64,000 bases of DNA from G963677325 sp963677325 (lineage in GTDB: Bacteria > Bacteroidota > Bacteroidia > Bacteroidales > Prolixibacteraceae). Under the pieces are notes generated by a model that saw nothing but the letters and a program-made list of their open reading frames with translations, searched no databases and had not been told where the DNA came from. The position numbers and the translations under genes are program-made. Shown piece by piece: positions 1 to 9,053 of the stretch. The DNA is taken from contig CAXXGM010000003.1 of assembly GCA_963677325.2 (NCBI GenBank), forward strand, positions 186,001-250,000, in the 5' to 3' direction. Position 1 is the stretch's first letter. Each line of letters starts with the position of its first letter.

Positions 1-235
1 CGATGTTCACATCAAGGATGTTACCGGCAGAACCAAACTGGGATATTCCCTCGAAGTTGGCCGTGGAGTGATCGATATTCCCGCATTTGTAAAGATGTTG
101 CGCAAAGTGGGATACACAGGGGTCTGCAGTCTCGAACATGAAATCAACATGACCGATCCATTCATGGGAATCGCTGAATCAATTGGTTATTTTAGGGGCG
201 TAATCGCCGCCACCAAACCGTATCAGAAAAAATAA
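1..235 (+). CDS. Sugar phosphate isomerase/epimerase, C-terminal end (partial)
   Basis: The reading frame is open from base 2 to a TAA at 233-235, so only the last 77 codons are present and the start lies outside the window. The residues HIKDVTG near the beginning and EVGRGVIDIP followed by GYTGVCSLEHE are the usual C-terminal strands of the xylose-isomerase-like TIM-barrel family, where the His and Glu contribute to the metal site. The substrate cannot be told from this fragment. A GH2 glycosidase follows on the same strand after 349 bases, so both may belong to a carbohydrate-use region, but a terminator separates them. Confidence 0.75.
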   Translation, partial: DVHIKDVTGRTKLGYSLEVGRGVIDIPAFVKMLRKVGYTGVCSLEHEINMTDPFMGIAESIGYFRGVIAATKPYQKK

Positions 236-253
236 GCTGACCTCTTTAAAAAC

Positions 254-289
254 AAAAAAGGCTCTGAGAGAAATCAAAGGGCCTTTTTT
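254..289 (+). terminator. Rho-independent terminator after the isomerase gene
   Basis: An A-rich run followed by GGCTC, a short loop region, GGGCC and six T form an A-tract/U-tract flanked hairpin 19 bases after the stop codon. Confidence 0.7.
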
Positions 290-344
290 GTTTTCTGCAT
301 TCCGGCTGAGAAATTAAGTCCTTCACAGCCTTTGCCTCGTGTTT

Positions 345-431
345 GCTCCATATTCACTGTGCACTTACTGTGCATTGGCTGTATAAAAATAGCACAGCCA
401 ATGCACAACAACTGCACAATAATAGCACAAT
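345..431. repeat. Word array with a perfect 14-bp inverted repeat (TGTGCA/ACAGCC type)
   Basis: The 350-base gap before the GH2 gene holds an array of TGTGCA, ACTGT and GCACAA words. Its core is a perfect inverted repeat, 369-382 against 394-407, around an 11-base loop. No run of T follows, so it is not a normal terminator. The same words in the same order recur at 25131-25213. The rest of the gap (432-584) is A+T-rich and no gene was seen there. Confidence 0.8.
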
Positions 432-584
432 TAAAATGAAGGAAGGGTAATGCAAAAGGAAAGCTATTCTTTTCCTGATTTTATGTTCTTTTTGCATAGG
501 ATTTGAGAGATTAGTAGAAGATCTCCTATGAAATATTTTGTAATATTGGACTTCTTTTATTACTTTTAGTTTTATTAACTCATC

Positions 585-3365
585 ATGAAAAAACGCTTCC
601 TTTTTCTCCTCCTTTTAGCAACGGCTTACGGCCCGTTATTTTCTTATTCACAGGATAATGGAATCAGGCAGGTTAAGATCAGCCGCTTTGAGCTGCAGTC
701 TTCTGAATTGGTAAAGGAGACCGGTGAAAGCATTTCTTCACCCGATTATCACTCCCCGGTTTATTGGTTCCCGGTTTCAGTCCCTTCGACTGTTCTGACA
801 GGGCTTGTGGCCAACAGGGTATATCCTGACCCCTATTCAGGATTGAATAACATGCTGATACCCGATGCTTCGGATGAGTTTAATAAAACCTATAATCTCG
901 AACAGTTCAGTCATATTCCAAATGTAGGCAACCCGTGGAAAAAACCCTACTGGTACAGGGCTTCTTTTACCGTTCCTGCCAAAGACAAAGGGCGGCATTT
1001 TCAACTTATTTTCAAGGGGATTAATTACAGGGCAGCCGTCTGGCTGAATGGGAAGCAAATTGCCGATTCAACGAAAATGGTTGGAACCTTTGCCGAATAC
1101 AGTTTTGACATCAGTAAAATAGTTAAGGCGGGAGAAGAAAATGCTTTGGCTGTTAAGATCTATCCTCTTGATTATCCTGGGCTTCCTGCAACAGAGCAAT
1201 TAAAGGCGCTGGGTGATTTTTACGCCAACGGAGGCCCGACAGGGGATATCGGTAAGAATGTTACCATGGTTTGTTCGGCCGGGTGGGATTGGATGCCTCC
1301 TGTACGCGACCGTAACATGGGGATCTGGCAGCCTGTTTATATCCGAACCTCTGGCAAGGTTACCTTGTCCAATCCTCAACTGATCACCGATTTACCCAAC
1401 TTACCCGATACTTCGGTTGCAAAACTTTCATTAAAGCTTACCCTATCAAACCACGATCAGCAATCCTCCAAAGGCATTCTGAAAGTCAATATCAGTCCTG
1501 AAAATTTCAAAGGAAGCTCTTTACTGATCACGAAAGAGCTGAATATGGCCGCCAACAATACCAGCGAAGTAAACTTTACCGCCGATCAGTTCAAACAGCT
1601 GATCATTAAACAGCCGCGCTTGTGGTGGCCTTCAGGATACGGGAACCCCAATCTTTACCGTGTTCAGCTGAAGTATGAATCCAACGGAGTGATTTCAGAC
1701 GATACAACTTTTGTGTTTGGTATCCGCACGGTTAGTTCAAAGGCGGTTGAAGTTCCGGGCAAAAATCTCAGGCGGGATTTTTACGTCAATGGCAAAAGAG
1801 TTCATCTTACAGGCGGAGCGTGGGTTCCGGATATGATGCTTAACCGTGACTCGATCCGCGAGGATGAGGAAATGCATCTTTATAAAAACAGCAACATCAA
1901 TCTTGTGAGGATCTGGGGCGGTGGAATTACACCCCCGGATGTATTTTTTGATCTTGCAGATAAATACGGGATGCTTGTTTGGTCTGATTTTTGGGTAACA
2001 GGCGACACCCACGGCGAGTTTAAGGGCTCGACAGACAATCCGGTAGAAGGCAAGGTTTTTCTAAATAACGTAACGAGCACGATTTACCGTATCCGCAACC
2101 ATCCGAGCCTTCTCGTTTGGACGGGAGGCAATGAAGGGCATGTGCGCAAGGAACTTTATGACGCCATGCGCGATTATGTTATTTCGCTGGATGGAACAAG
2201 GCCGTTCATCCCGTGTTCATCAGGTTTTGCAAAGCTTCCTGAGGGGAGTAAAAGCTCGTGGCCCGATAATCTTGCTCCCGGCGTTTACAGCGGAGGCCCT
2301 TACGGATGGCGTGATTCAAAAGAATACTACCGTCTGGCTGATGAGGCGAAAGATTGGGTGTTTAAGGATGAAACAGGTTTGCCGTCGCAGCCAACGTATA
2401 ATGGATTAAAAAAGATTATTCCAAATCTGGTATGGGATAAAACGCTTCCATTTCCGCTTAACCACACGTGGGGTTATCATGATGCGGCTACCAGCAACGG
2501 GAAATATGATAAATACTATAACAGCATGGTCGCAAGGTACGGAGAACCTGTTTCGATGGAGGATTTTTCAAACAAGATGCAGCTGATGAATGCGACAGGC
2601 TACCAGGCGATCTTTGAAGCTGCCGGGCATAAATTAAATGACATCGGAGGGGTGATGCTCTGGAAACTGAATGCCGCTTTCCCAAGTGTGGTCTGGCAGA
2701 TCTTTGACTGGTACCTCGAACCCAACGCAGGTTATTATTTCATGCAGAATGCCTGTGAAAAGCTTCACATACAGTTGAATCCAAGGGATAGCATGCTGAC
2801 AGTGGTCAACCGTACCTACAGACCTTATTCCAACCTTACCGCTGAGGCTGAGATTTACGATATAAATTCAGGGAAAGCAGGCAGTCAGTCAGTAAAGCTA
2901 AATATCTCCTCCACGGAAGTAAAGGAAGCTGCATCCTTATCCAAAATGCTTGGGAATGCAAAAGGAGTATCGCTGATTCTGGTAAAACTGAAAGATGCTT
3001 CAGGCAAAGTGATCTCAGGCAATACCTACTGGTTTGCTCCAAACGACGATTTCAAAGCATTAAACACGATGCCGAAGGCAGGGGTTAAGACGACCCTCCT
3101 GAAGAAAGAGGAAGGGAAAACAGAGAAAAAATGGACCCTCCGCCTGACAAACACTTCTGATAAGGTTGCTTTCTTCATTCATCCCCAGTTGTTGGAAAAT
3201 GAAGAAGAAGTACTGCCTTCGTACTGGTCAGCAGGTTACTTCTCGCTGGCTCCGATGGAATCAACCGAGGTGACGGTCTCTGCGCCCAAGGCTAAAATAA
3301 AAGACAGGAATCAGGAAATCAGGATCGAAGGATGGAATCTTACTAAAACCACGTTGAAATTATAA
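585..3365 (+). CDS. Exported glycoside hydrolase family 2 protein (exo-beta-glucosaminidase/beta-mannosidase type)
   Basis: A 926-residue enzyme with a signal peptide (MKKRFLFLLLLATAYG), so it is periplasmic or surface-bound. It carries an N-terminal jelly-roll sugar-binding domain, an Ig-like domain and a TIM barrel. Barrel motifs include WGGGITPPDVFFDLADKYG and WTGGNEG, where E517 is the expected acid/base. KDETG places E596 as the likely nucleophile. The layout and the GGNE motif fit the CsxA/beta-mannosidase branch of GH2 rather than LacZ. C-terminal beta domains follow. It stands alone between terminator-like structures with no SusC/SusD pair in the window. Exact substrate is not readable; family assignment is firm. 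Confidence 0.88.
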   Translation: MKKRFLFLLLLATAYGPLFSYSQDNGIRQVKISRFELQSSELVKETGESISSPDYHSPVYWFPVSVPSTVLTGLVANRVYPDPYSGLNNMLIPDASDEFNKTYNLEQFSHIPNVGNPWKKPYWYRASFTVPAKDKGRHFQLIFKGINYRAAVWLNGKQIADSTKMVGTFAEYSFDISKIVKAGEENALAVKIYPLDYPGLPATEQLKALGDFYANGGPTGDIGKNVTMVCSAGWDWMPPVRDRNMGIWQPVYIRTSGKVTLSNPQLITDLPNLPDTSVAKLSLKLTLSNHDQQSSKGILKVNISPENFKGSSLLITKELNMAANNTSEVNFTADQFKQLIIKQPRLWWPSGYGNPNLYRVQLKYESNGVISDDTTFVFGIRTVSSKAVEVPGKNLRRDFYVNGKRVHLTGGAWVPDMMLNRDSIREDEEMHLYKNSNINLVRIWGGGITPPDVFFDLADKYGMLVWSDFWVTGDTHGEFKGSTDNPVEGKVFLNNVTSTIYRIRNHPSLLVWTGGNEGHVRKELYDAMRDYVISLDGTRPFIPCSSGFAKLPEGSKSSWPDNLAPGVYSGGPYGWRDSKEYYRLADEAKDWVFKDETGLPSQPTYNGLKKIIPNLVWDKTLPFPLNHTWGYHDAATSNGKYDKYYNSMVARYGEPVSMEDFSNKMQLMNATGYQAIFEAAGHKLNDIGGVMLWKLNAAFPSVVWQIFDWYLEPNAGYYFMQNACEKLHIQLNPRDSMLTVVNRTYRPYSNLTAEAEIYDINSGKAGSQSVKLNISSTEVKEAASLSKMLGNAKGVSLILVKLKDASGKVISGNTYWFAPNDDFKALNTMPKAGVKTTLLKKEEGKTEKKWTLRLTNTSDKVAFFIHPQLLENEEEVLPSYWSAGYFSLAPMESTEVTVSAPKAKIKDRNQEIRIEGWNLTKTTLKL

Positions 3366-3511
3366 TAAACAACTATCTATCATTGAAAAATAGTAAGGCA
3401 AAGAGAAATAGTTCAGATTTCTCTCTCGCTAATGCAAGTCTCTGACCCGTGCTTTGTTGTATCGACAAAAATTCCTGAAAGTAAGTTTTTTAGGATATTT
3501 TAATTTTCATG

Positions 3512-3541
3512 TTCTCTTCTTAGCAGATGCTAAGAAGAGAA
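3512..3541. terminator. Perfect hairpin between convergent genes
   Basis: TTCTCTTCTTAGC (3512-3524) and its exact complement (3529-3541) form a 13-bp stem with the loop AGAT. It lies between the end of the GH2 gene on the plus strand and the end of the TonB-C gene on the minus strand, so it probably ends transcription from both sides. Confidence 0.65.
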
Positions 3542-3546
3542 TTAGC

Positions 3547-4701
3547 TTAGTAGGTAATTGAATTTTTATTTCCCATTCTAATTCTTTGCTCCTGATTTAT
3601 TTCAGTCCTCAGTGCAAACTGGATAGGAAGCGTATAGTATACATTAACGGCGCTCCCGTTTTTTCTTCCAGCTTTCCATAACGGCATCAAATTGACCACT
3701 CTTTTTGCTTCTTCATCGAGTAAGGGATGAACACTCTTTAAAATAACAGGAGCCTTTACACGTCCATTTTTATCAACAATAAACCGAACGTACACCTTAC
3801 CCTGAATTCCTTCCCTGGACGCTGAAGACGGGTATTCAAGATTATTTTGAATGAACTTCATCAGCTCGTTCAGACCTCCGGGAAATTCCGGCATCTGAAC
3901 CGTTGTATCGCGTTTAATCCCAATCCCGTAAACGGCGTCTTTGCTGCTTCTTATGTTTGCAGTCGAGTCATTTTTAGCTGATACCTGTGAAATGGTGGTT
4001 AAAAAATCATTCAATGATACTCCCAGTATGAAATTTTGCATCCTCTGAGCATCTTTGACGATTAAGTCATTGTTATTCAGTTTTCTGTTTATTAAGATTC
4101 TTAACTGATACAGTTCTGTATTAAAGGGATTTCTCCGAATCAATTCACAGGTATATCTTAATGCATCTTCATTTTTATTCTCTTTCATGCTTTTGCTGAT
4201 CCTTGCCCTTATTGAATCATTTGCTTCAGGCAAATCAATTTTCTTTCGAACAGCTTCAGCTATATAAACCGGCTCCAAAAAGTCATAAACATCCCTAACC
4301 GGGTAATCACCTCCGGGATCAAGACCAGCTAAATAATCCATCCTGTAAACCACTTGAACATAGAAAGTCTGATCTGTTGTAAGGGTTTTAGATTTGATCC
4401 ATTTGTTTTTAGTCTTCTCAAGAACTGTTATTATTTCATTATCGATAGATTCATCCAAAGGGTTAATAATGGAAATCTCCTTTATTTTTCCCTCAGGTGT
4501 TACGGTAATTCCGGTAATTGAATAGCCAATTGTTTTAGAATTCACTGATTGGACAGGATATTTAAGATTTTCCGTCATGAATCTGTAAAATCCTTCACTC
4601 CCGCCTTTGAACCTTGAATTGATCGGCAAATCCTGTGCTGATACGTAAAGGCTGAGACCACTTTGCACAATAATCAGCAAAATAAATACTCTAAATTTCA
4701 T
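3547..4701 (-). CDS. TonB C-terminal-domain protein with two TonB_C-like repeats
   Basis: A secreted or periplasmic protein. From the ATG near 4701 it begins MKFRVFILLIIVQSG, a signal peptide. The open frame runs on to 4755, but a promoter box lies inside that extension, so 4701 is preferred. An N-terminal TonB_C-like segment (about residues 30-110) has degraded motifs. The C-terminal one (about residues 265-380) is canonical: PEFPGGLNELMKFIQNNLEYP, then GKVYVRFIVDKNGRV and a closing YYTLPIQF strand. There is no N-terminal anchor followed by a Pro-rich spacer as in energy-transducing TonB. It is therefore more likely one of the many Bacteroidetes TonB_C-bearing periplasmic proteins of unknown role. 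Confidence 0.75.
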   Translation of the reverse strand: MKFRVFILLIIVQSGLSLYVSAQDLPINSRFKGGSEGFYRFMTENLKYPVQSVNSKTIGYSITGITVTPEGKIKEISIINPLDESIDNEIITVLEKTKNKWIKSKTLTTDQTFYVQVVYRMDYLAGLDPGGDYPVRDVYDFLEPVYIAEAVRKKIDLPEANDSIRARISKSMKENKNEDALRYTCELIRRNPFNTELYQLRILINRKLNNNDLIVKDAQRMQNFILGVSLNDFLTTISQVSAKNDSTANIRSSKDAVYGIGIKRDTTVQMPEFPGGLNELMKFIQNNLEYPSSASREGIQGKVYVRFIVDKNGRVKAPVILKSVHPLLDEEAKRVVNLMPLWKAGRKNGSAVNVYYTLPIQFALRTEINQEQRIRMGNKNSITY

Positions 4702-4726
4702 GTTGATAAGAGTTATTTTGATAAAC

Positions 4727-4734
4727 AAAAATAC
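4727..4734 (-). promoter_or_regulatory. Putative -7 promoter box for the TonB-C gene
   Basis: Reads TATTTTTG on the minus strand, matching the Bacteroidetes TAnnTTTG box, about 26 bases before the preferred ATG. It supports the shorter start for this gene. Confidence 0.45.
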
Positions 4735-4770
4735 CAAATAATAATTCAATTCCATATCAGTCGAAACACT

Positions 4771-4815
4771 AAAAAAAAATCCCCTGAACAGACCATGTCT
4801 ATCCAGGGGATTCTT
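4771..4815 (-). terminator. Rho-independent terminator of the nfnA-nfnB-DHODH-like operon
   Basis: On the minus strand AATCCCCTG and CAGGGGATT form a 9-bp G+C-rich stem followed by nine T, starting 27 bases after the last stop codon of the operon. Confidence 0.85.
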
Positions 4816-4841
4816 GAACAGTTATTTCGTGTGGTACGTCT

Positions 4842-5843
4842 CTAATTGGTGGAATTGGGCTTATAATCACCAAAATTGCGCATGAACTGAACCCTCTCGT
4901 ATTCAGCAAGATTGGTTTCATTATCAATACTGAGTTTGCCCCTGAAATCGCTGATGGAGCTGTAATTATGACGAGACATCCATCCCTCAAGATTTTCTGT
5001 TAATTTTTCAATCACCGAAAAGCCTTCTCTGTACAACAGGCTGGCGACCTGTACCGTATTGGCTCCTGCCAGTAAAAGCTTTACGACCGTCTGCCAGTCA
5101 TGAACACCGGTTGAGGCAGAAAGATCACAGTTGACACGCTTGGCCATCATCCCGATCCATCGCAGGGAAAGTTTATGTTCACCCGCATTACTCAGCACAC
5201 CGGTCCCGATTACTTTCTCGGATTCGATATCAATATCCGGGCTGTACATCTTATTAAATAAAACCAGACCTTTAATTTCAGAGAAGGAAAGATCCCTGAT
5301 GATGCTCCCAAGAGTTGAAAAATAAGGACTTATTTTCAAGGAAACAGGTATTTTTACTTTGGAAGCCACTCTTGAAATGACATCGAAGAAGATCTTCTCA
5401 TGATCCAGGCTGGTATGGTTAAGATTCGATGGCAAAATGAACATATTCAACTCAATGGCATCTGCCCCCGCGTCTTCCACCTTTTTAGCAAAGAATCCCC
5501 ATTCCTGGGCAGTTACGCAATTTATGCTCGCGATAACCGGTATCGATAAATTACTCTTAGCTTCCCTTATCAGGTCCAGGTAATGCTTCAGATTATCCTT
5601 TTTTATTTCATAGTCATAATAATCCAAGAACTCAAGGTTATTATCTAAAGGCCCAAGTTTACTGAATTCCTGTGCATATTCAAGGTATATTTCTTCCTCG
5701 AAAATGGATTTTAATACCACAGCGCCTGCTCCGGATTTTTCAAGGGCTTTTAAATTCTCAATGGAATTTGTTAATCCGCAACTTCCGGCGATGATAGGAT
5801 TCCTAAGATCCAGCCCTAAATATGAAACATTTAGATTACTCAT
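4842..5843 (-). CDS. Dihydroorotate dehydrogenase-like flavoprotein
   Basis: A 333-residue FMN-binding TIM barrel of the PyrD family. It opens with VSYLGLDLRNPIIAGSCG, the typical DHODH N-terminal strand. It carries SINCVTAQEWGFFAKKVEDAGADAIELNM in place of the classical N-G-S substrate motif, as in the widespread 'DHODH-like' Bacteroidetes group. LSASTGVHDWQTVVKLLLAGANTVQVAS near the C-terminus is the phosphate-binding end of the barrel. It is the last gene of a minus-strand operon, 19 bases after nfnB. True dihydroorotate oxidation is doubtful. NfnA resembles PyrK, so an electron link with the upstream pair is possible but is inference. Confidence 0.8.
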   Translation of the reverse strand: MSNLNVSYLGLDLRNPIIAGSCGLTNSIENLKALEKSGAGAVVLKSIFEEEIYLEYAQEFSKLGPLDNNLEFLDYYDYEIKKDNLKHYLDLIREAKSNLSIPVIASINCVTAQEWGFFAKKVEDAGADAIELNMFILPSNLNHTSLDHEKIFFDVISRVASKVKIPVSLKISPYFSTLGSIIRDLSFSEIKGLVLFNKMYSPDIDIESEKVIGTGVLSNAGEHKLSLRWIGMMAKRVNCDLSASTGVHDWQTVVKLLLAGANTVQVASLLYREGFSVIEKLTENLEGWMSRHNYSSISDFRGKLSIDNETNLAEYERVQFMRNFGDYKPNSTN

Positions 5844-5885
5844 AGTTTCGTGAAATTCGTTTTCAATTCGTTAAATTCGTTTTTT
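5844..5885. repeat. ATTCGT word array at the nfnB/DHODH-like junction
   Basis: Four near copies of AATTCGT lie within about 40 bases. The array runs into the end of nfnB, so the last residues of that protein (TNLTN) are coded by the words. Similar words occur at 8999-9050 and 62219-62242. Confidence 0.7.
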
Positions 5886-7353
5886 GAAGATGCAGGTGCA
5901 TATTCTCTGCAGCCTTGCGTCCATCTCCCATGGCCAGAATTACCGTTGCACCGCCACGGACGATATCGCCTCCGGCAAACATTTGAGGAATGGAAGACTG
6001 CATTTTATCTTCATCCACAACGATGGTTCCCCATTTTGAAACCTTCAGATCAGGAAGGCAGGTAGGAACAAGAGGATTGGGAGAAACTCCCACAGCCACG
6101 ATAACAAGATCAACATCAAGCTCGAATTCTGAACCTTCAATCGGAACAGGACGTCTCCGGCCTGAAGCATCAGGTTCGCCAAGTCCCATTTTATTGAGGC
6201 GCATTTTATTAACGCGTCCTTTTGAATCAGCAAAATACTCCAGAGGATTGCATAACGTCATAAACTCAACGCCTTCTTCTTTGGCGTGTTTTACCTCTTC
6301 AATTCTGGCCGGCATTTCTGCCTCTGAGCGCCTGTAAATGATAATAGCCCTGTCAGCTCCCAATCTTAAAGCCGTCCTGACGGAATCCATTGCTGTATTT
6401 CCTCCTCCAATGACTGCTACATTTTTACCTTTTATGACAGGGGTATCGGAATTGTCCGAGGAGGCATCCATCAGGTTTACACGTGTCAGATACTCATTGG
6501 AAGACATAATGCCATTGTAATTTTCACCGGGAATATCCATAAAACGCGGTAATCCGGCGCCGCTTCCGATAAAGAATCCCTTGAATCCCTCTTCTTTTAA
6601 ATCATCAAAAGAAGCAGTACGGCCTACGATGAAATTGGTCTGGAATTTCACTCCCATTTTTCTGAGATTACCCAGTTCGAAATCTACGACTGAATTTGGA
6701 AGCCTGAATTCCGGAATTCCATATTTCAGCACCCCGCCAATTTCATGCAGGGCTTCAAACACGGTCACATCATATCCGAGTTTAACCATATCTCCTGCAA
6801 AAGATAACGCAGAAGGCCCCGATCCTACCGTTGCTACTTTTATTCCGTTAGGTTTAGCTGTTTCAGGAACACTGCTCTGGCCCGATTCCCGTTCGTAATC
6901 AGCGGCAAAGCGTTCGAGGTGTCCGATCGCAACAGCATCCTTGTTCATTTTCTCCACGTAAAAGCAATGGGCTTCGCACTGCTTTTCCTGCGGACAAACC
7001 CGGCCACAAACAGCCGGGAGAGAACTGGTCTCCTTCAATGTTGCAGCTGCTTCCAGAAATTCTCCTCTTTCAATATTTTTAACGAACTTGGGAATATTAA
7101 TGCTTACCGGGCAACCCTCGATACAGGTGGGGTTGGCACAATCCATGCAGCGGGAAGCTTCCAGCTGTGCCTGTTCAACAACTAATCCTTTATTAACTTC
7201 CCTGTTCTGGTATTTGACCCTTATTTCGGGTTCAAGCTCGGGCATTTTTACCCTTGGAATATTTGTTCTCTCTTTACCTTTTAATTTTGAGCGAAGTTCA
7301 CTTCTCCATTCCTGGCTTCTTTCCTCTTTGAGGATATCGGGGTTCAATGACAT
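5863..7353 (-). CDS. nfnB: NfnB-type NADPH-binding subunit (glutamate synthase small-subunit family)
   Basis: A 496-residue flavoprotein of the GltD/SudA family. The N-terminal domain holds eight Cys for two [4Fe-4S] clusters: C69, C72, C77, C81 and C116, C120, C126, C130. A FAD Rossmann motif (VGSGPSALS, near 176) and an NAD(P) motif (VIGGGNTAMDS, near 320) follow, and AGGDIVRGGATV closes the FAD site. It lies 9 bases after nfnA, the classical partner. Together the pair is predicted to act as cytoplasmic NADH-dependent ferredoxin:NADP+ oxidoreductase, which couples NADPH to NADH and ferredoxin. A sulfide dehydrogenase or glutamate synthase role is the alternative, but no large GltB subunit is nearby. 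Confidence 0.88.
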   Translation of the reverse strand: MSLNPDILKEERSQEWRSELRSKLKGKERTNIPRVKMPELEPEIRVKYQNREVNKGLVVEQAQLEASRCMDCANPTCIEGCPVSINIPKFVKNIERGEFLEAAATLKETSSLPAVCGRVCPQEKQCEAHCFYVEKMNKDAVAIGHLERFAADYERESGQSSVPETAKPNGIKVATVGSGPSALSFAGDMVKLGYDVTVFEALHEIGGVLKYGIPEFRLPNSVVDFELGNLRKMGVKFQTNFIVGRTASFDDLKEEGFKGFFIGSGAGLPRFMDIPGENYNGIMSSNEYLTRVNLMDASSDNSDTPVIKGKNVAVIGGGNTAMDSVRTALRLGADRAIIIYRRSEAEMPARIEEVKHAKEEGVEFMTLCNPLEYFADSKGRVNKMRLNKMGLGEPDASGRRRPVPIEGSEFELDVDLVIVAVGVSPNPLVPTCLPDLKVSKWGTIVVDEDKMQSSIPQMFAGGDIVRGGATVILAMGDGRKAAENMHLHLQKTNLTN

Positions 7354-7362
7354 TTTCCCTTT

Positions 7363-8187
7363 TTATATCTTTTGTGAATAAATTTCGTTTGCCTTATTTT
7401 CTTCTTCCTTATAGCCACCAAGTCTCATGAGCATCTCATCGAAATCAATCTGGTGGGCATCAAACTCAGGACCTTCCACACAGGTAAATTTTGTCTTTCC
7501 ACCAACTGAAACGCGGCATGCGCCACACATCCCTGTGCCATCAACCATGATTGAATTAAGACTCGCCTGGGTCGGTATATTGTACTTTTTGGTAAGCAGT
7601 GATGCAAATTTCATCATAATGGCAGGGCCGATTACAATGCATTCGTCTACCTTTTCGCGAAGAATGATCTCTTCCATTCCTGCGGTTACTAATCCCTTGC
7701 GTCCATAAGATCCGTCATCAGTCATGACGATCAGTTCATCAGACCATTTTCTCATTTCATCCTCAAGGATGATCAGATCTTTACTCCTGGCAGCAATGAC
7801 CGTGATGACACGATTGCCGGCTTTTTTGAATGCCTCCACAATGGGAAGCAAAGGTGCAACACCCACACCGCCTCCGGCTGCAAGAATCGTGCCTATTTTA
7901 TGAATCTCAGTAGGTTTGCCCAATGGTCCCACCAGATCGGTAATATGATCTCCCGGTTCAAGGGCTACCAGTTTGGAAGAGCTTACCCCGACAATCTGTA
8001 CAACCAACGTGATGGTGCCTTTAACAGGATCAGCGCCTGCAATCGTGAGAGGGAAACGTTCACCTTTTTCACCAATCCTTAAAATAACGAAATTTCCCGG
8101 TTTCCTCGATCTGGCAATAAGAGGATTTTCTACTACCAGTTTTACAACCTTATCTGAGAAATATTCCTTTGAGATTATTTTATTCAT
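7363..8187 (-). CDS. nfnA: NfnA-type NADH-binding iron-sulfur flavoprotein subunit
   Basis: A 274-residue protein of the ferredoxin-NADP reductase/PyrK family. It has an FAD-binding barrel (RFPLTIAGAD), a nucleotide motif (LAAGGGVGVAPLLP, near 103-116) and a C-terminal [2Fe-2S] site. That site is made by C221, C224 and C236 with nearby D216, in DGTGMCGACRVSVGG, as in Nfn small subunits with their Asp-plus-three-Cys cluster. It is the first gene of the operon, followed at once by nfnB. PyrK is the main alternative, since a DHODH-like gene is third in the operon, but the NfnB partner favours NfnA. Confidence 0.87.
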   Translation of the reverse strand: MNKIISKEYFSDKVVKLVVENPLIARSRKPGNFVILRIGEKGERFPLTIAGADPVKGTITLVVQIVGVSSSKLVALEPGDHITDLVGPLGKPTEIHKIGTILAAGGGVGVAPLLPIVEAFKKAGNRVITVIAARSKDLIILEDEMRKWSDELIVMTDDGSYGRKGLVTAGMEEIILREKVDECIVIGPAIMMKFASLLTKKYNIPTQASLNSIMVDGTGMCGACRVSVGGKTKFTCVEGPEFDAHQIDFDEMLMRLGGYKEEENKANEIYSQKI

Positions 8188-8572
8188 TAAATCTTAAAAA
8201 TATTACTAATTGGTCATCAATCTTCTGTCATGGATCAGCATGAAATAAACGACCCCAAATTAAAACAGAAAATAATTAGGCGCAAAAGTAAAAATTTCAA
8301 CGATTCGAAAATATTTAAGTAATTCGATAATTTAAATTTATCAATTCCTTAATATCAAAGAATCCTTTTCAATTAAAATTCAGATTACCAGCGTAATTTA
8401 TTTTCACAAGTGTAATCATATTTAATTTAAAAGAACTTAAACAACTGTGAAATTTCGGTAAAAAAGGATTACTTTTATAGTTTTGATTGGTATCAGTGCG
8501 AATTTTTGATCGGGATTCTTTTTAATTTGAAAACTATACAATTGAAAAAAAATCAGGTTTAAATACAGGGAA
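8188..8572. promoter_or_regulatory. Divergent promoter region between nfnA and the SUI1 gene
   Basis: A 385-base A+T-rich gap between divergent genes. On the minus strand TACTTTTG (8283-8290) matches TAnnTTTG about 96 bases before nfnA. On the plus strand TAGTTTTG (8478-8485) matches about 88 bases before the SUI1 ATG. No other gene or repeat was seen. Confidence 0.5.
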
Positions 8573-8926
8573 ATGGCAAAACAACAAAACCGGAGAGAAC
8601 GTGAGGGAGTAGTTTATTCTACCGCGGATAATTTTAAATACCAGTATCAGGAACCGGAAGATCAGGCCGGGACATTAAAACCCAATCAGCAGAATCTGAA
8701 AGTAATGCTTGATAAAAAGCAGCGTGGCGGAAAGAAAGTGACGCTTGTTTGTGATTTTATCGGGAAAGAAGATGATTTAAAGGAATTGGGGAAAAAGCTA
8801 AAAACTAAATGCGGAGTCGGTGGTACGGTGAAAGATGGTGAAATCCTGATACAGGGAGATTTTCGCGACCGGGTCCTTGAGTTACTCCTGGCAGATGGAT
8901 ACAAGGCAAAGAAAGCCGGTGGATAA
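8573..8926 (+). CDS. SUI1/YciH-family translation initiation factor
   Basis: A 117-residue protein with a charged N-terminal tail (MAKQQNRREREGVVYST) and a C-terminal SUI1 fold of about 75 residues. The fold includes KQRGGKKVTLVCDFIG and KLKTKCGVGGTVKDGEILIQGDF, the basic patch and GVGG turn typical of eIF1/YciH. It is predicted to bind the small ribosomal subunit and affect start-codon choice. The length is normal for the bacterial family. It is monocistronic behind its own promoter box, with a word array following. Confidence 0.9.
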   Translation: MAKQQNRREREGVVYSTADNFKYQYQEPEDQAGTLKPNQQNLKVMLDKKQRGGKKVTLVCDFIGKEDDLKELGKKLKTKCGVGGTVKDGEILIQGDFRDRVLELLLADGYKAKKAGG

Positions 8927-8928
8927 GT

Positions 8929-9053
8929 AAATTAAAAATTAAGAATTAAGAATCAGGGGGAATCCAATTTGAACTCCAACATTGGAATGTGGAAACCTTT
9001 CGTGTCAATTCGTCCCCAATTCGTGTAATTCGCATCTATTGTAATTCGTACCA
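8929..9053. repeat. Word arrays (AATTAAGAATTAAG, then AATTCGT) before the helicase gene
   Basis: Directly after the SUI1 stop come overlapping AATTAAGAATTAAGAAT words. At 8999-9050 four or more degenerate AATTCGT words follow, running up to the helicase ATG. No promoter box is obvious here. Confidence 0.6.
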
